Below, piece by piece: positions 13,655-23,563 of a DNA stretch of 64,000 nucleotides; within the stretch, counting starts at the first letter, position 1; every line of letters starts with the position of its first letter. The notes below the pieces were generated by a model. It searched no databases and was not told the DNA's origin. It worked only from the letters and a program-made list of their open reading frames with translations. This DNA comes from Kalmanozyma brasiliensis GHG001 (Eukaryota > Basidiomycota > Ustilaginomycetes > Ustilaginales). The stretch lies in contig NW_015961950.1 of assembly GCF_000497045.1 (NCBI RefSeq), positions 186,001 through 250,000 on the forward strand. The letters are read 5' to 3'. The translations under genes and the position numbers were made by a program.

Positions 13655-16282
13655 ATGGTGAATCTGATGCTCAGATTGACCGTGGTGGTGCAAGCGGCGT
13701 TGGTGCTGCTTGCGCTGCAGAACGTGGCCACTCCCGCCACTGCCAACTTCCCCAACCTGGCCGAAGCCAACGAGCTTGCCCACCGCTCTCTCGACGTCTC
13801 TGAGAACATCTTCGAAAACGCCGATGCGCTGCACAAGCGCCTTGACCTTGGTGAGGACGATGACGACTCCGAGTACGACGAGCTCAAGATCATCACGGTC
13901 TTCCTGCCCGAGGACAAGTCCGAGGACGAGAGCAACGCGCTGATCAAGCGCGCCGGTCCCACGCCGTGCCCCCACAATCACACTCGTGTCGTCAAGCGGG
14001 CGGTGCAGACCGATGCGCCGCTCGACAAGCGCGACCCCACCCCGGACCCCAGGGTTACTACGAGGTTCAGGACCAAGACCGTCACGGTGACGAAGACCAT
14101 CTACTCGACCGTGTACAGGAGGTGTACGCAGTACGTCAAGCGTCAGACGACGCGCCGTTCCACTTCGACTAAGTCGGCGAGCAGCAGGAGGAGAACCACC
14201 ACGAGCACCAGGCGTAGGTCCACTACGAGCTCGAGGAGGAGCACGAGCACCCGCAGGAGCACCACCTCCACCCGCAGGAGCACCACCTCGAGCAAGTCGG
14301 CTACCTCGACGAGGAGGTCGACCACCTCTGTGAGGCCCGCCTCGAGCTCCAGCACATCGGTCAGACCGACGACCTCGTCCAGGTCCACGTCTTCTGTCAG
14401 GCCAACCACTTCGTCCAGATCTTCGTCTTCGTCCGTCAGGCCGACGACCTCGTCCAGGTCTACGACTTCGTCTGTCCGACCATCTTCGTCCACAACGAGC
14501 TCCAGGTCTAGCTCCACCACCTCGTCCAGGTCCACTTCGTCGACGCCCAGGACGACTTCGTCCTCTACTAGCTCGAGGTCGAGCTCCGCTTCGGCTACTT
14601 CCAGGAGCTCCACTTCCACCCGCGCCTCGTCTTCGACCACCTCCTCGAGGGCCTCTTCGTCCACTACTTCATCCAGGTCTTCGTCTACGACTACCTCCTC
14701 GAGGGCTCCGTCTTCTACTACTTCCTCCAGAGCTTCTTCGTCGACCACCTCCTCCCGGGCTTCCTCGTCGACTACTTCGTCCAGGGCTGTGTCTTCGAGC
14801 ACTTCGTCCAGGGCGTCTTCGGCTACCACTTCCTCGAGAGCTTCGTCGTCGTCGACGACTTCCTCCCGGGCTTCATCTTCGACGACTTCCACCAGGGCCT
14901 CGTCTTCCAGTACTTCGTCCTCAGTCAGGCCGCCTGTCGTTACTTCGTCGTCCACCAGGTCTTCGACTTCTACCACTGCGTCGTCGACCAGCCGTGCTCT
15001 CTCCTCGTCCTCCTCTTCTTCGTCCACCGCTACCAGGACTTCGTCCAGCTCCACTTCTACTTCCACCTCAACTTCGACTTCCACCTCGTCCACTAGCACT
15101 AGCACCGTGGTCCCCACCCCAACTCCTAGGGTGTACAGCCTGATGGCCAACTACAACAAGGACAACTTCTACAACAACCACTACTTCTTCACCTTCCGCG
15201 ACCCAACGCACGGTCTCGTGCAGTTTGTCGGTCAGAGCGAGGCCTCCAAGCTCGGTATGATTTCGACGACCAACGGTCAGGTGTACATGGGTTACGCTAC
15301 GACTCGTATCTACCCTCCTGCGCCTAGCACCACGTCGACCTCGACTACGTCCAGTTCGACTTCGACTTCCACTTCGGCAACGTCGACCTCGACCTCGTCA
15401 GGTGCTCCCAGGCAGCGTCGGCAGGCGACCTCTTCGGCTTCCTCCTCGGTTGCTTCGTCCTCGAGCAGCACCACCTCGACCAGCGCTGCTGCGACTAGCA
15501 CCGTCGCTCCGATCCCGTACATGAAGGCGGTGCGTGTGTCGTCGTTCGACACCTTCACCACGGGTGTCTTCATTCTCGATGCCTCTCACATGCCCGTTGG
15601 CTGTGGTGTCTGGCCCGCCTGGTGGACTGTGCCCACCAACCCGGCTGGTGGCTGGCCCAACGGTGGTGAGATCGACATCGTTGAAGGCATCTCGTACACC
15701 TCGCAGAACACCTACTCGGTTCACACCACGCCCGGTTGCAAGGTCAACTCGACCACCAACGCCCAGCTCGGTTCGTACCAGCTGCAAAACATCACCCAGG
15801 CGACCAACTGCGCTTCGGCAGAAACCTCGAACCAGGGCTGTGGAGTCCAGTCAAACCTCCGTAACGACTTCGGTGTAGGCTACAACAACCAGGGCGGTGG
15901 AATCCACGCCATGGTCTGGGACAAGGACTACGGTATCAAGTCGTGGTTCTTCAACCGTGCCAACGCTCCCGCCGATATTGCTGCTGGCAAGCCCGACCCG
16001 ATGGGCTGGGGTACCCCGCAAGGTAGCTGGCCCGCCACGGACTGTGATCCAGCCAAATTCTTCTTCAACCACGTCAGTGTGTTCAGCAACACCATCTGCG
16101 GCGATTGGGCTGGAGACAACTTCCTCTGGAACAACGCCTTCCAAGGTCAATCGCAGAGCTGCGCTCAGCGAACCGGCTACCCCACCTGCCAGGCGTACGT
16201 CCAGAGCAAGGACGTCGATTTCAGCCAGGCCTACTGGCTCATCAACTCCGTCAAGGTCTACCAGACCGCTAGAACGTATTAA
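13655..16282 (+). CDS. Secreted GH16 endo-beta-glucanase with Kex2-site prodomain and Ser/Thr-rich spacers
   Basis: 875 residues. The ATG at 13655 was chosen because it opens a clear signal peptide (VVVQAALVLLALQNVATPATA). The frame stays open further upstream but there it lies in the promoter. Residues 31-163 contain five Lys-Arg sites (62, 99, 115, 126, 163), the pattern of a Kex2-processed precursor. Residues 164 to about 488 are almost only Ser, Thr and Arg, probably O-mannosylated. The GH16 fold starts near 493 (VYSLMANYNKDNF) with DPTHGLVQFV. It is interrupted at about 553-620 by another Ser/Thr linker holding R586-QRR, then resumes with HMPVGCGVWPAWW. The catalytic motif is GEIDIVEG: Glu672, Asp674 and Glu677. 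GH16 laminarinase-type enzymes cut or remodel beta-1,3(4)-glucan in the wall. No GPI signal is seen. Confidence 0.9.
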   Translation: MVNLMLRLTVVVQAALVLLALQNVATPATANFPNLAEANELAHRSLDVSENIFENADALHKRLDLGEDDDDSEYDELKIITVFLPEDKSEDESNALIKRAGPTPCPHNHTRVVKRAVQTDAPLDKRDPTPDPRVTTRFRTKTVTVTKTIYSTVYRRCTQYVKRQTTRRSTSTKSASSRRRTTTSTRRRSTTSSRRSTSTRRSTTSTRRSTTSSKSATSTRRSTTSVRPASSSSTSVRPTTSSRSTSSVRPTTSSRSSSSSVRPTTSSRSTTSSVRPSSSTTSSRSSSTTSSRSTSSTPRTTSSSTSSRSSSASATSRSSTSTRASSSTTSSRASSSTTSSRSSSTTTSSRAPSSTTSSRASSSTTSSRASSSTTSSRAVSSSTSSRASSATTSSRASSSSTTSSRASSSTTSTRASSSSTSSSVRPPVVTSSSTRSSTSTTASSTSRALSSSSSSSSTATRTSSSSTSTSTSTSTSTSSTSTSTVVPTPTPRVYSLMANYNKDNFYNNHYFFTFRDPTHGLVQFVGQSEASKLGMISTTNGQVYMGYATTRIYPPAPSTTSTSTTSSSTSTSTSATSTSTSSGAPRQRRQATSSASSSVASSSSSTTSTSAAATSTVAPIPYMKAVRVSSFDTFTTGVFILDASHMPVGCGVWPAWWTVPTNPAGGWPNGGEIDIVEGISYTSQNTYSVHTTPGCKVNSTTNAQLGSYQLQNITQATNCASAETSNQGCGVQSNLRNDFGVGYNNQGGGIHAMVWDKDYGIKSWFFNRANAPADIAAGKPDPMGWGTPQGSWPATDCDPAKFFFNHVSVFSNTICGDWAGDNFLWNNAFQGQSQSCAQRTGYPTCQAYVQSKDVDFSQAYWLINSVKVYQTARTY
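14143..15110 (+). repeat. Low-complexity Ser/Thr/Arg-coding tract
   Basis: Imperfect short repeats of tcgtcc, tcgacc and acttcg type encode hundreds of Ser and Thr with periodic Arg (TSSRSSS, TTSSRASS). The antisense frame is open as well, giving an artefactual Glu/Asp/Val-rich reading. Length variation between strains would be expected. Confidence 0.85.
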
Positions 16283-16587
16283 AGAGGGTTATGGCGAGTC
16301 CGGTCGGGAATGGACCAGCGTCAACACCAAGGCTGGGCCTTGGATGAACGCCAGTCCGTTTGCCCCGGATCCCTCCCTCGTTTTTCAAAGTTTCCGGTTT
16401 CCCAAGCTTTCTCTCTCATTACTGTAGCATAGATTCTTCTTTTGACCGCGGTTCCGTTGTCATGTGCTCTCGTCATTGGCAGCTCAAGTTCTTCTCTCAC
16501 TTCGGTGTGCGTGACTGTTGCCGGGATTGATAATCATAAGCGACCTGACGAGGGGAAACGGGAATGATTTACTCTAAGCTGAGGAGG
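16283..16587. other. Convergent 3' ends of GH16 and NCS1 permease genes
   Basis: 305 nt between two stop codons facing each other. Only 3' untranslated sequence is expected; I see nothing else. Confidence 0.6.
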
Positions 16588-18258
16588 CTACTCCTTCTGA
16601 TCCGTCTTGGCAAGGACGATATCGACCTCCATCCCGTCCAGAGACCCCTCCGATGTCGAGCCTACTGCCTTTCCACCACCGCCCATCTTCTCGACATCCG
16701 CACTCTTCTCCATGCCGCTCGCTGTCGAGCTCTCGTCATCCCAGAGCGCGTCGTCCGGATAGACCGCCTCCTCGACCAGCGACTCGCTCGGCAGCGGCCA
16801 CACCCACTTGCACAGCACGCCGTACACCACCGCACCAACGCTGAACCCAAAGTACCAGTTGAATCGATAGATCGGGATGTCGAGGTTGACACCTGGGTTG
16901 ATCGCATTGATGAACCCGGGCAGGTTGGGTACGAATGCGACGGCAAATGCGATGTATGCTCGCGGGTTGACACCCCATTTGCCGTAGCTATATGCGCCGT
17001 GTGGATGGACGTACAGCTGTCTCACGTCTAGACGCTGGTGGCGCAACAGGTAGTAGTCGACGAGACAGATGCCTGAGATGGGTCCCAACCAGCAGCCGTA
17101 TGCGCCGAGGAAGTTCAAGAAGCCCTGTGCGGAATTGACGAGGTTCCACGGGGTGATTGCGACTGCTAGGACGGCTGCGATCGCACATCCACGCCGAACG
17201 TCGACAAAGGCGGGCGCGATAGACATAGCATCCGTCGCGAAGCTGATCGCATTCGCGCTGATGTTCACCCCGATCGTAGCGATCAAGAACACCAGAGCAC
17301 CGAAGAACGTCAACGCCCTGCTGTCCCACAGCGAGATCAGCTGGGCGGGATCCCACGCGGCCTTGCCGTACAGCGTCAACGCTGCGTCCGCCGCAAAGAA
17401 CCCACATGCACACGGGATCGTCCCCGTAATCGGCAGCAGCAGCACCTGGTGCCACGTACCTTTGGAGGAGCGCGAAAAGCGCGTAAAGTCGGAAATGTTG
17501 ATGGCGATGGTGCAGAAGATGGTGGTTGCAGCGTTGATAGCTACGACGATGGACCATGCTCCCGCCGTCACCGGGCCTCTGACCAACGCGCCACCTCCAC
17601 CGGTCTTGACCAGCGCCCAGATCCCAATGACGACAAAAGCGGGTGGGACCACGAGCGCCTTGAAGCGGAAGAAAAACTTGAGCTTGGCCACGGGGATCAT
17701 GGTGATGGGCGTCTGGACGAGCCAGTAGATGAAGAAACAGAGCAGACTGCGCGATGTAATGTTTGCCCCCGCCGGTAGAGTGTTGGACATGTTGGCGAAT
17801 CGAGGTGAAAGACTGATGAGCAGCTGCTCGACCAAGTTGCCGCCTGTCAGCGTCAAAATGCTCAACCACATCAACGCCAGGAACGCCCGCGCTACCACGG
17901 GCAACAGGCTGCCATACACGCCCCAGGGAGCGCGATTGATGACGGGAAAAGCAACGTGGTAGGTGGCACCGATCACACCAGCCGCCCACATGACGAAGCC
18001 AATGACGAGAAAGCCGGTGAAGACGGCCGGGATGGCAGCGCGAGCCGTGACGCCGGTGGCCGCCATCGATGCGCCCAGCTGCCAGGTGGCAGGTGCGAAC
18101 TGGTCAGAGATCCAGTAGGCGATCCAGTCGAGCGACGTCCATGTTCGTTGCGCCGGCGGCACGGGTTTGAGATCGTGATTGTCAAGGGCGGTCTCTTGCG
18201 AGAGACGGAGTCGCGGTTTGGTGAGCGTCAGCTTGGGTCGGCGGTTGAGGATGCCCAT
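16588..18258 (-). CDS. NCS1-family nucleobase permease (uracil/allantoin type)
   Basis: 556 residues, single exon. The cytosolic N-terminus leads into the NCS1 signature DLKPVPPAQRTWTSLDW, then YWISDQFAPATWQLGAS in helix 1. About twelve hydrophobic helices follow, including the Ala/Gly-rich MWAAGVIGATYHVAFPV region, TIFCTIAINISDFTRF around the substrate site and GISGIC-type late loops (WLGPISGICLVDYYL). The tail after about residue 500 is acidic and Ser-rich, as in permeases controlled by ubiquitin-mediated endocytosis. NCS1 proteins of the Fur type import uracil, allantoin, uridine or thiamine by H+ symport at the plasma membrane. The substrate cannot be chosen by eye. It converges with the GH16 gene and has no functional neighbour. 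Confidence 0.9.
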   Translation of the reverse strand: MGILNRRPKLTLTKPRLRLSQETALDNHDLKPVPPAQRTWTSLDWIAYWISDQFAPATWQLGASMAATGVTARAAIPAVFTGFLVIGFVMWAAGVIGATYHVAFPVINRAPWGVYGSLLPVVARAFLALMWLSILTLTGGNLVEQLLISLSPRFANMSNTLPAGANITSRSLLCFFIYWLVQTPITMIPVAKLKFFFRFKALVVPPAFVVIGIWALVKTGGGGALVRGPVTAGAWSIVVAINAATTIFCTIAINISDFTRFSRSSKGTWHQVLLLPITGTIPCACGFFAADAALTLYGKAAWDPAQLISLWDSRALTFFGALVFLIATIGVNISANAISFATDAMSIAPAFVDVRRGCAIAAVLAVAITPWNLVNSAQGFLNFLGAYGCWLGPISGICLVDYYLLRHQRLDVRQLYVHPHGAYSYGKWGVNPRAYIAFAVAFVPNLPGFINAINPGVNLDIPIYRFNWYFGFSVGAVVYGVLCKWVWPLPSESLVEEAVYPDDALWDDESSTASGMEKSADVEKMGGGGKAVGSTSEGSLDGMEVDIVLAKTDQKE

Positions 18259-19558
18259 CTTGGCAGGAGGGTAGGAAAGGGGTCGCTGCGGAGGGATGCA
18301 GCGCTTGTGGGATGCAAGGAAGACATGATGCAGATGAGACGGACGATATATACAAAGAGAGATGTGGACGAGATTGCTGTACCAAGCTCATGGGATAGCG
18401 CCACATGGCGCTTAGTACCCTTGCCCATGTAGGAAGCTCGGGATGGAGAGATAAGCGTCTTCGATACACAATCATTGGTCCGTGGGCAAGCTGACAATGG
18501 TCCGAGATGCCTCGGTTGTCCTCGAATGGATCAGCTTGCTTTGGCTTTGAGACGCACGGGACTGCTTCCAGAGCTCGTCGGGTCCCTCGCGCAAGCTGCC
18601 AAGCCCAGCCAAGCTTCAGCTCCCAATTCTCGACCTCCGAGATGACCTGCAGATGAAGTATACGCGTGCATGGAGGAGAAAGGCAATCGCAATGAACCGC
18701 ATGCTCGGCTTGTACAGCTCGCTTCTAGAAGCCTGCTGCAACATCATCTTTAGTGTGGGACGCTTCAATGCACTGATAAGGCACGACTCCGCAGTAGATT
18801 AAGCGAGGGGCTAAGCTCATCTTGTCGCTCAAAGATTAGCCTTTGCGCGATGGTCATGCTTACCTTTCCTCCGAAGCTCCATGCTCGCGATCAGGCTTCG
18901 AAGCGGAGGATCATCCACGCTCATGTGACCTGTAGGGCCTTCAGGAAAGATCAAGGTTGGTCCACGCCGATCAAGTCGAGCATCGAAAGGTAGGAAAGAA
19001 CGAAGGGCGGGAGGGCTGAGAAGGGTGGCGCTTATCTTGACAGCCGAGAAGGCGATTTCTTTGAAAGTGTGTGATCGAAGCTCATGACATCGCTTAGGAG
19101 AAGGAAATGCTTTGTTGGTCAAGCTTAGTAACACGCCCTTCAAGCACGCGATCTGCCGTCAGAAGGCGGCAACAAGAGCGGCAATTGAACGGAGGCATGC
19201 GGGGAAGAATGTCCAAGAGCGCTCGCCCCTCCGGCCTGTCAAAGCACGCAATCCAGCTCGGCTCTTACTCACCAGCAAGCCGCCTTCGCACAGACAAAGT
19301 CGCCTTGCCTCTTCTTCTTCTGTAGCAATGTCCGACGATGTATAGCCGTAAGCCTCAAATGACGCTATTGCCTTGCCGTTCCTGAATTCAAGCTTTTCGC
19401 TTGCTGAGAAGAGGTGTCGATGATCAAATTGATGTGCCATGTGGGCTCTCGAAGGTTGCGTGCTCGTGATGCAAACAGCATCCTCTTCGCATCGCCAACG
19501 ATTATCTTCTCTTTCTTCCTCACCACCACAACCACAACGAACAAGATTCAACATCAAG
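18259..19558. other. Intergenic region between permease and TauD-like gene
   Basis: 1.3 kb between divergent genes. Apart from the permease TATA-like box and a C/T-rich stretch just before 19559, I see no gene, RNA or repeat. Confidence 0.55.
18345..18353 (-). promoter_or_regulatory. TATA-like box of the NCS1 permease gene
   Basis: GTATATATC on the minus strand, about 90 nt upstream of the ATG at 18258. Confidence 0.45.
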
Positions 19559-20821
19559 ATGCTGTCCACTCTGCCTCCCAACGCGGATCATTTCTCCAAC
19601 AAGTCGTCCGGCGACGGCGATGGAGGCTCTGGTGGCTTCTCGGCCTCCCAGATTGCTGCCCAGCGCTCGCTCAAGTCGTCGATCCAAGAGCTCACCTCTG
19701 GTCAGCACGATGCCGACGCTTCGCTGCTGACGCCCTACTCTGAGCTGCCCAAGGAGATTACCGGCCCCACCGTCTGGGACGCCGCCTCCTACAAGGGAGC
19801 AGAAAACGCCGCCAAGTGGGTGCACACCTTCAACGAGCACCAGATCTCGCAGCTCGAGTCTGCTGCTCAGCTGTGGCTCGAGTCGGGTCGCGAGCTGGGT
19901 GAGATCGAGCGCTCGACCTTCCCTCTGCCCTCTGACCTCGTCGCCACCCTCACGGAGCTGCGCCAGCGCCTGATCACGGGTCACGGGTTCTACCTCTTCA
20001 AAGGCCTCCCCACCAAGCGATGGGGCAACCGTCTGTCCGCTATCGCCTACCTCGGTCTCGGCTCGTACCTCGGCAATGTCGTCTCGCAGAACCGATACGG
20101 ACACATCCTCGGTCACGTCAAAGACCTCGGTGAGGACCCGACTGCCATCGACAAGGTTCGCATCTACCGCACCAACGCGCGTCAGTTCTTCCACACCGAC
20201 TCCTCCGGTGGCATTGTCGGCTTGCTCTGTCTGCACAAAGCCGTTGAGGGTGGTGAGTCGGACATTGTCTCTTCGCACGCTGTGTGGAACCACCTCCAGG
20301 CGAACCGACCGGATGTGGCCGAATTGCTGGCGAGCAACATCTGGCACTTTGACCGAAAAGGGGAGGTTTCGACCCTTAACGGCACCCAGAACGGCTGGGT
20401 CACCCGCCCCATCGTCCACCTCCGTCGAGGTCAACCCGCCAACCGCCTCATCCTCACCTACGATCCCTACTACCTCAAGTCCATCCAGCGCCACGTCGAT
20501 GCCGGGCTCATCCCGCAACTGAGCGACAAGCAGAAGGAGGCTATGCAGGTGTTGGAGGACACCGCGAAGGAGTTGAGCCTGCACATGGTGTTGGATGTGG
20601 GAGACATTCAGTTTGTGAGCGATGTGCATGTGTTGCATGCTAGGACGGAGTACAAGGATCCTGCACCGCCCGCGCCTAGGAGACACCTGTACAGACTCTG
20701 GCTCGCCGTTCCGACTGCAGAGGGAGGTTGGGAGAACGCCTACCCCGACAACGGCCTCCAGAGACGTGGCGGTATTCAGGTGAACGACACAAAGCCCACC
20801 TACCCGCTCGACGGCGAATAG
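19559..20821 (+). CDS. TauD/TfdA-like Fe(II)/2-oxoglutarate dioxygenase
   Basis: 420 residues from the ATG at 19559. An in-frame upstream extension is leader-like and lacks domain sequence. After about 100 poorly conserved residues the clavaminate-synthase-like fold begins. Iron ligands are visible as FFHTDSSG (His212, Asp214) and the distal VLHARTEY (His360). The RRHLYRLWLAVP segment gives the arginine that normally binds 2-oxoglutarate. Intervening stretches such as GLLCLHKAVEGGESDIVSS match fungal members of the family. No signal peptide is obvious, so it is probably cytosolic. The substrate is unknown; relatives act on taurine, sulfonates, carnitine precursors or secondary metabolites. 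It runs tail-to-tail with the eIF2A gene, 146 nt between the stops. Confidence 0.85.
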   Translation: MLSTLPPNADHFSNKSSGDGDGGSGGFSASQIAAQRSLKSSIQELTSGQHDADASLLTPYSELPKEITGPTVWDAASYKGAENAAKWVHTFNEHQISQLESAAQLWLESGRELGEIERSTFPLPSDLVATLTELRQRLITGHGFYLFKGLPTKRWGNRLSAIAYLGLGSYLGNVVSQNRYGHILGHVKDLGEDPTAIDKVRIYRTNARQFFHTDSSGGIVGLLCLHKAVEGGESDIVSSHAVWNHLQANRPDVAELLASNIWHFDRKGEVSTLNGTQNGWVTRPIVHLRRGQPANRLILTYDPYYLKSIQRHVDAGLIPQLSDKQKEAMQVLEDTAKELSLHMVLDVGDIQFVSDVHVLHARTEYKDPAPPAPRRHLYRLWLAVPTAEGGWENAYPDNGLQRRGGIQVNDTKPTYPLDGE

Positions 20822-20967
20822 ACGAGCCATCAGCTCAACATTTGACCTCGAAATTTCATACAGTATTGTCCCACAAACAGACGTGATGTGTGTGTGTGCT
20901 GCGCAAAGTCTTCTAGCATTGCTCTTCCTGAGTCCACAGATGTCCCATGCATTCAGAACAAGGGTCG

Positions 20968-22887
20968 CTACTCCAACGTCGACAGCTCCCTCCTAACTTC
21001 CTCCTCCGCTGCGATCTTGGCCAACTGCATCGCCTCCAACTTCTCCCCACCCGCCTGGCGCAACTTCAACTCCTCGATCGCCTTCAACTTCTTGTTCAAA
21101 TTACGAACCTTCTTCTCCTGGTTCGCAGCGCCCGCGTTACCCCCCACTTCCGCCGCACCGGAGACGCTGAGAGCAGCGACGTCCTCTGTGACGACCACCA
21201 CGGGTTCGGGTGCGGCAGCTGCGGCTTGTTTGCCATTCTGCTGGTTCTTGCCGGGCTTTTTCTTGCCGTCCTTTTGGTTGGAGGTGGCGTTGCCGTTGCG
21301 TGGCGCGCCGGGTGCGCCGGGGATGGCACGCTTGCGATTGCCCGAACCGGGGGCTTGGTAGGTTCCGTTCTGGGAGGCGGAGCGGGCGAGATCCGGAGTC
21401 GAGGCGCCAGATCCACCCTCGTCGATGCGCTTGTAGATGTCGGGTGTACCTTGACCGCGCGCGCCGGGGGGACGGTAGGTTCCGGTGGGACGCTTGGTCG
21501 CCGCTTTGGTGGCGAGGTAGGACGCGGCGGCGGGCGAGGCGGCAGGCGCACGTGGGATCGAGGTGGGGAAAGGAGCCAGACCAGCATTGAGACCAGGTCG
21601 CCATCCGGCTTGGTAGAGCTCGTCGATCATATCGACGTGCACCAGCTCACCCGTACAGTGCCAGATCTTGACGCCGTTCTCGACACGCAAACGCGGACTG
21701 AGCGTGGCAGTCAGGAGGAAGTGGCCGTCGGGAGACCACTGGCATACGGAACTGTTGGAAGCGTCCATGGAGAACACTTTGCCCTTGGACAGGTTCTCGC
21801 GGTCCCAAATGTCGACGGTACCGGACAGATTGCCGAAGCCGGCGATGCAGAAGAGGCGACCTTGCGGGTTGAACGCGACAAAGTTGCGCGGTTGCGTACC
21901 GAGTTCGGCGATGACGTTGACGCGATGGCTGAAGAGCACCGCTTTGGCAGGCATGTAGCCGTAGATGACGATGAACTCCTTCGAATTGGGGTTCCATTCG
22001 AAATCGTGGATGGGGCCTTCCTTGTCGAGTGCCACGCGGCAGTCAAAGTCGCCGCGAACGGACATGAGGTAGAGGTTGGTCTCGCCGTAGTAGGACTTGC
22101 CCGTCTTGTCGTGATCCGTCGAGGTCATGAAGAGGAGTGCGGAACCGGCCTGGTTCCACTTGATCTGGATCTTGTCCGCTTTGAAGAAGGTCTTTTGCGA
22201 GACGGGCGCGGGGGGTGTCTCAGGGGAAGGGACGAGGGAGGCGAGCGAGTAGACGCGGACGGAAGCGGGTGCACCCTTCTTCTCACCGCAAAAGACGGCG
22301 ATGCTGGGCTTGTCGCCCGGCCCAACCTCGAAGCTGGTGATGCCCTCGAGCCGCAATCTGCCAATGACGCCCTTGTCGGCGATGTGGCGAGGCTCGTAGA
22401 TCTGGAGCTCGGTCGAGACCTGCCTGATGCAGTACTGCTCGTCGGCGGTGAATTGGAAGAAGCAACCTTCTTGCGACTTGCGCTCGAATTCTGCGACGGT
22501 TTCTCCTGTTTCCGTGTCCCAGATCTTGAGGTTGCGCGTATTTGAGCCGTCTTCGAGCTTACCGGGACGCTCCCATGTGCTGAGGAAACCACCCTTGGGC
22601 GAGAACTTGAGGTCAACCACCTTGGGGACGGGAAGATCGCGTTTTACGGAAGAGGTGGAAGCAGCACAGGTGTCTACGAGACGGGTAAAGTCATCCATGG
22701 CAGCAGCGAAGGTGCTACCATCGGGGCTGTATTGGAAGACGCGAGTGGCACCTGTGACCTGGTCGAAGCCATTGACGGAGGTGTATGTTGGCGAACCGGT
22801 GTTGAGGCCGATGGATTTCTGGGCGCGGTAGGCCCACTGAGTGGTAGCCTCACCGGCGGGAACGGAGACCTCTGATGGTTCCGACAT
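20968..22887 (-). CDS. Eukaryotic translation initiation factor 2A (eIF2A)
   Basis: 639 residues beginning MSEPSEVSVPAGEATTQWAY. ATG 22887 is preferred to a non-ATG extension upstream. The first 440 residues form the eIF2A beta-propeller, with recognisable blades such as VVDLKFSPKGGFLSTWERP, TRNLKIWDTETGE, CFFQFTADEQYCIRQV and GPIHDFEWNPNSKEFIVIYG. The C-terminal third is basic, Gly/Pro/Lys-rich (KKPGKNQQNGKQ), and ends in a coiled coil (NQEKKVRNLNKKLKAIEEL). eIF2A is a cytoplasmic initiation factor that can deliver initiator tRNA on special mRNAs and supports non-AUG or stress-related initiation. The gene diverges from dyn2 across 676 nt. Confidence 0.93.
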   Translation of the reverse strand: MSEPSEVSVPAGEATTQWAYRAQKSIGLNTGSPTYTSVNGFDQVTGATRVFQYSPDGSTFAAAMDDFTRLVDTCAASTSSVKRDLPVPKVVDLKFSPKGGFLSTWERPGKLEDGSNTRNLKIWDTETGETVAEFERKSQEGCFFQFTADEQYCIRQVSTELQIYEPRHIADKGVIGRLRLEGITSFEVGPGDKPSIAVFCGEKKGAPASVRVYSLASLVPSPETPPAPVSQKTFFKADKIQIKWNQAGSALLFMTSTDHDKTGKSYYGETNLYLMSVRGDFDCRVALDKEGPIHDFEWNPNSKEFIVIYGYMPAKAVLFSHRVNVIAELGTQPRNFVAFNPQGRLFCIAGFGNLSGTVDIWDRENLSKGKVFSMDASNSSVCQWSPDGHFLLTATLSPRLRVENGVKIWHCTGELVHVDMIDELYQAGWRPGLNAGLAPFPTSIPRAPAASPAAASYLATKAATKRPTGTYRPPGARGQGTPDIYKRIDEGGSGASTPDLARSASQNGTYQAPGSGNRKRAIPGAPGAPRNGNATSNQKDGKKKPGKNQQNGKQAAAAAPEPVVVVTEDVAALSVSGAAEVGGNAGAANQEKKVRNLNKKLKAIEELKLRQAGGEKLEAMQLAKIAAEEEVRRELSTLE

Positions 22888-23563
22888 GGTGTGTAAGGGA
22901 TGGGTCGGCACAGCAAGTCAATGCGTGACGAACTGGACCAAGTAGCTTGTGTGAGGCTGGAGTGGTCCCAGAAGCCGTATTGCCGAAGCGTTGCTTTCGA
23001 TCTGAGGAAGGCAAGGGCAGTCGTAGCACCTTGTCGAGACAATTCAACGTCCTGAGGCGGGAGAGGCAAAGGAGCGGCGAAGGTGCGAAGGCAAGAAGCC
23101 AAAAGGAGGGTTGAGGAGGAAGGAAAGTGGTGTGTGGTCTCTGCGTCAAGAATGAAATGGACTGACGCCAAGCGAGCGAGCAGAGCAGCAGTAGAGCAAC
23201 ACCGCCCTTACACACTGCACTAACAGAGAGAAGAAGAATCGCAGCAGCAGAGTGACGCTCTCAGTGCCAGAAGAAGTGATTTGCCGAGAGAGAGGATTTT
23301 GCCTGCCCTTTCAAGTCACACGTGATACTAGATCGGCGATCGCGAGTCTAACAGCTTTACAATTTTCGCATCGAGTGTTGGACTCTGAAAGCGCGCGTGT
23401 AGGTGTGAGCCTGAGCCTGGCTGGCTGAGCCAAAGACTGCGCTGAGCTGGCTCAAAGAACAGACCAACACTTTCCTCACTCAGATTGACGCGTTGATGAT
23501 CAGCACTCAGCTCTTCACCCTCATCATCACCTCTCTTCAGCAGCGCAGACGTCCGCCACCACT
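22888..23563. other. Divergent promoter region of eIF2A and dyn2
   Basis: 676 nt separate the two start codons. The region is GA/CT-rich near both genes. No coding sequence for the missing N-terminal part of dynein is present here, and none precedes it, because eIF2A lies on the opposite strand. Confidence 0.6.

Noticed and set aside
14143..15150. 335-codon minus-strand frame, Glu/Asp/Val-rich
   Set aside because: It is the mirror image of the Ser/Thr/Arg repeat of the GH16 gene and has no start context or domain.
20947..22545. 532-codon plus-strand frame, and the 436-codon minus-strand frame at 19520-20830
   Set aside because: They mirror eIF2A and the TauD-like gene, and both real genes have recognisable motifs.
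22888..23563. Idea that dyn2 is truncated by an assembly error or a break
   Set aside because: A complete divergent promoter region precedes a good ATG, the upstream gene is intact and on the other strand, and the split point matches the known dyn1/dyn2 arrangement of smuts.
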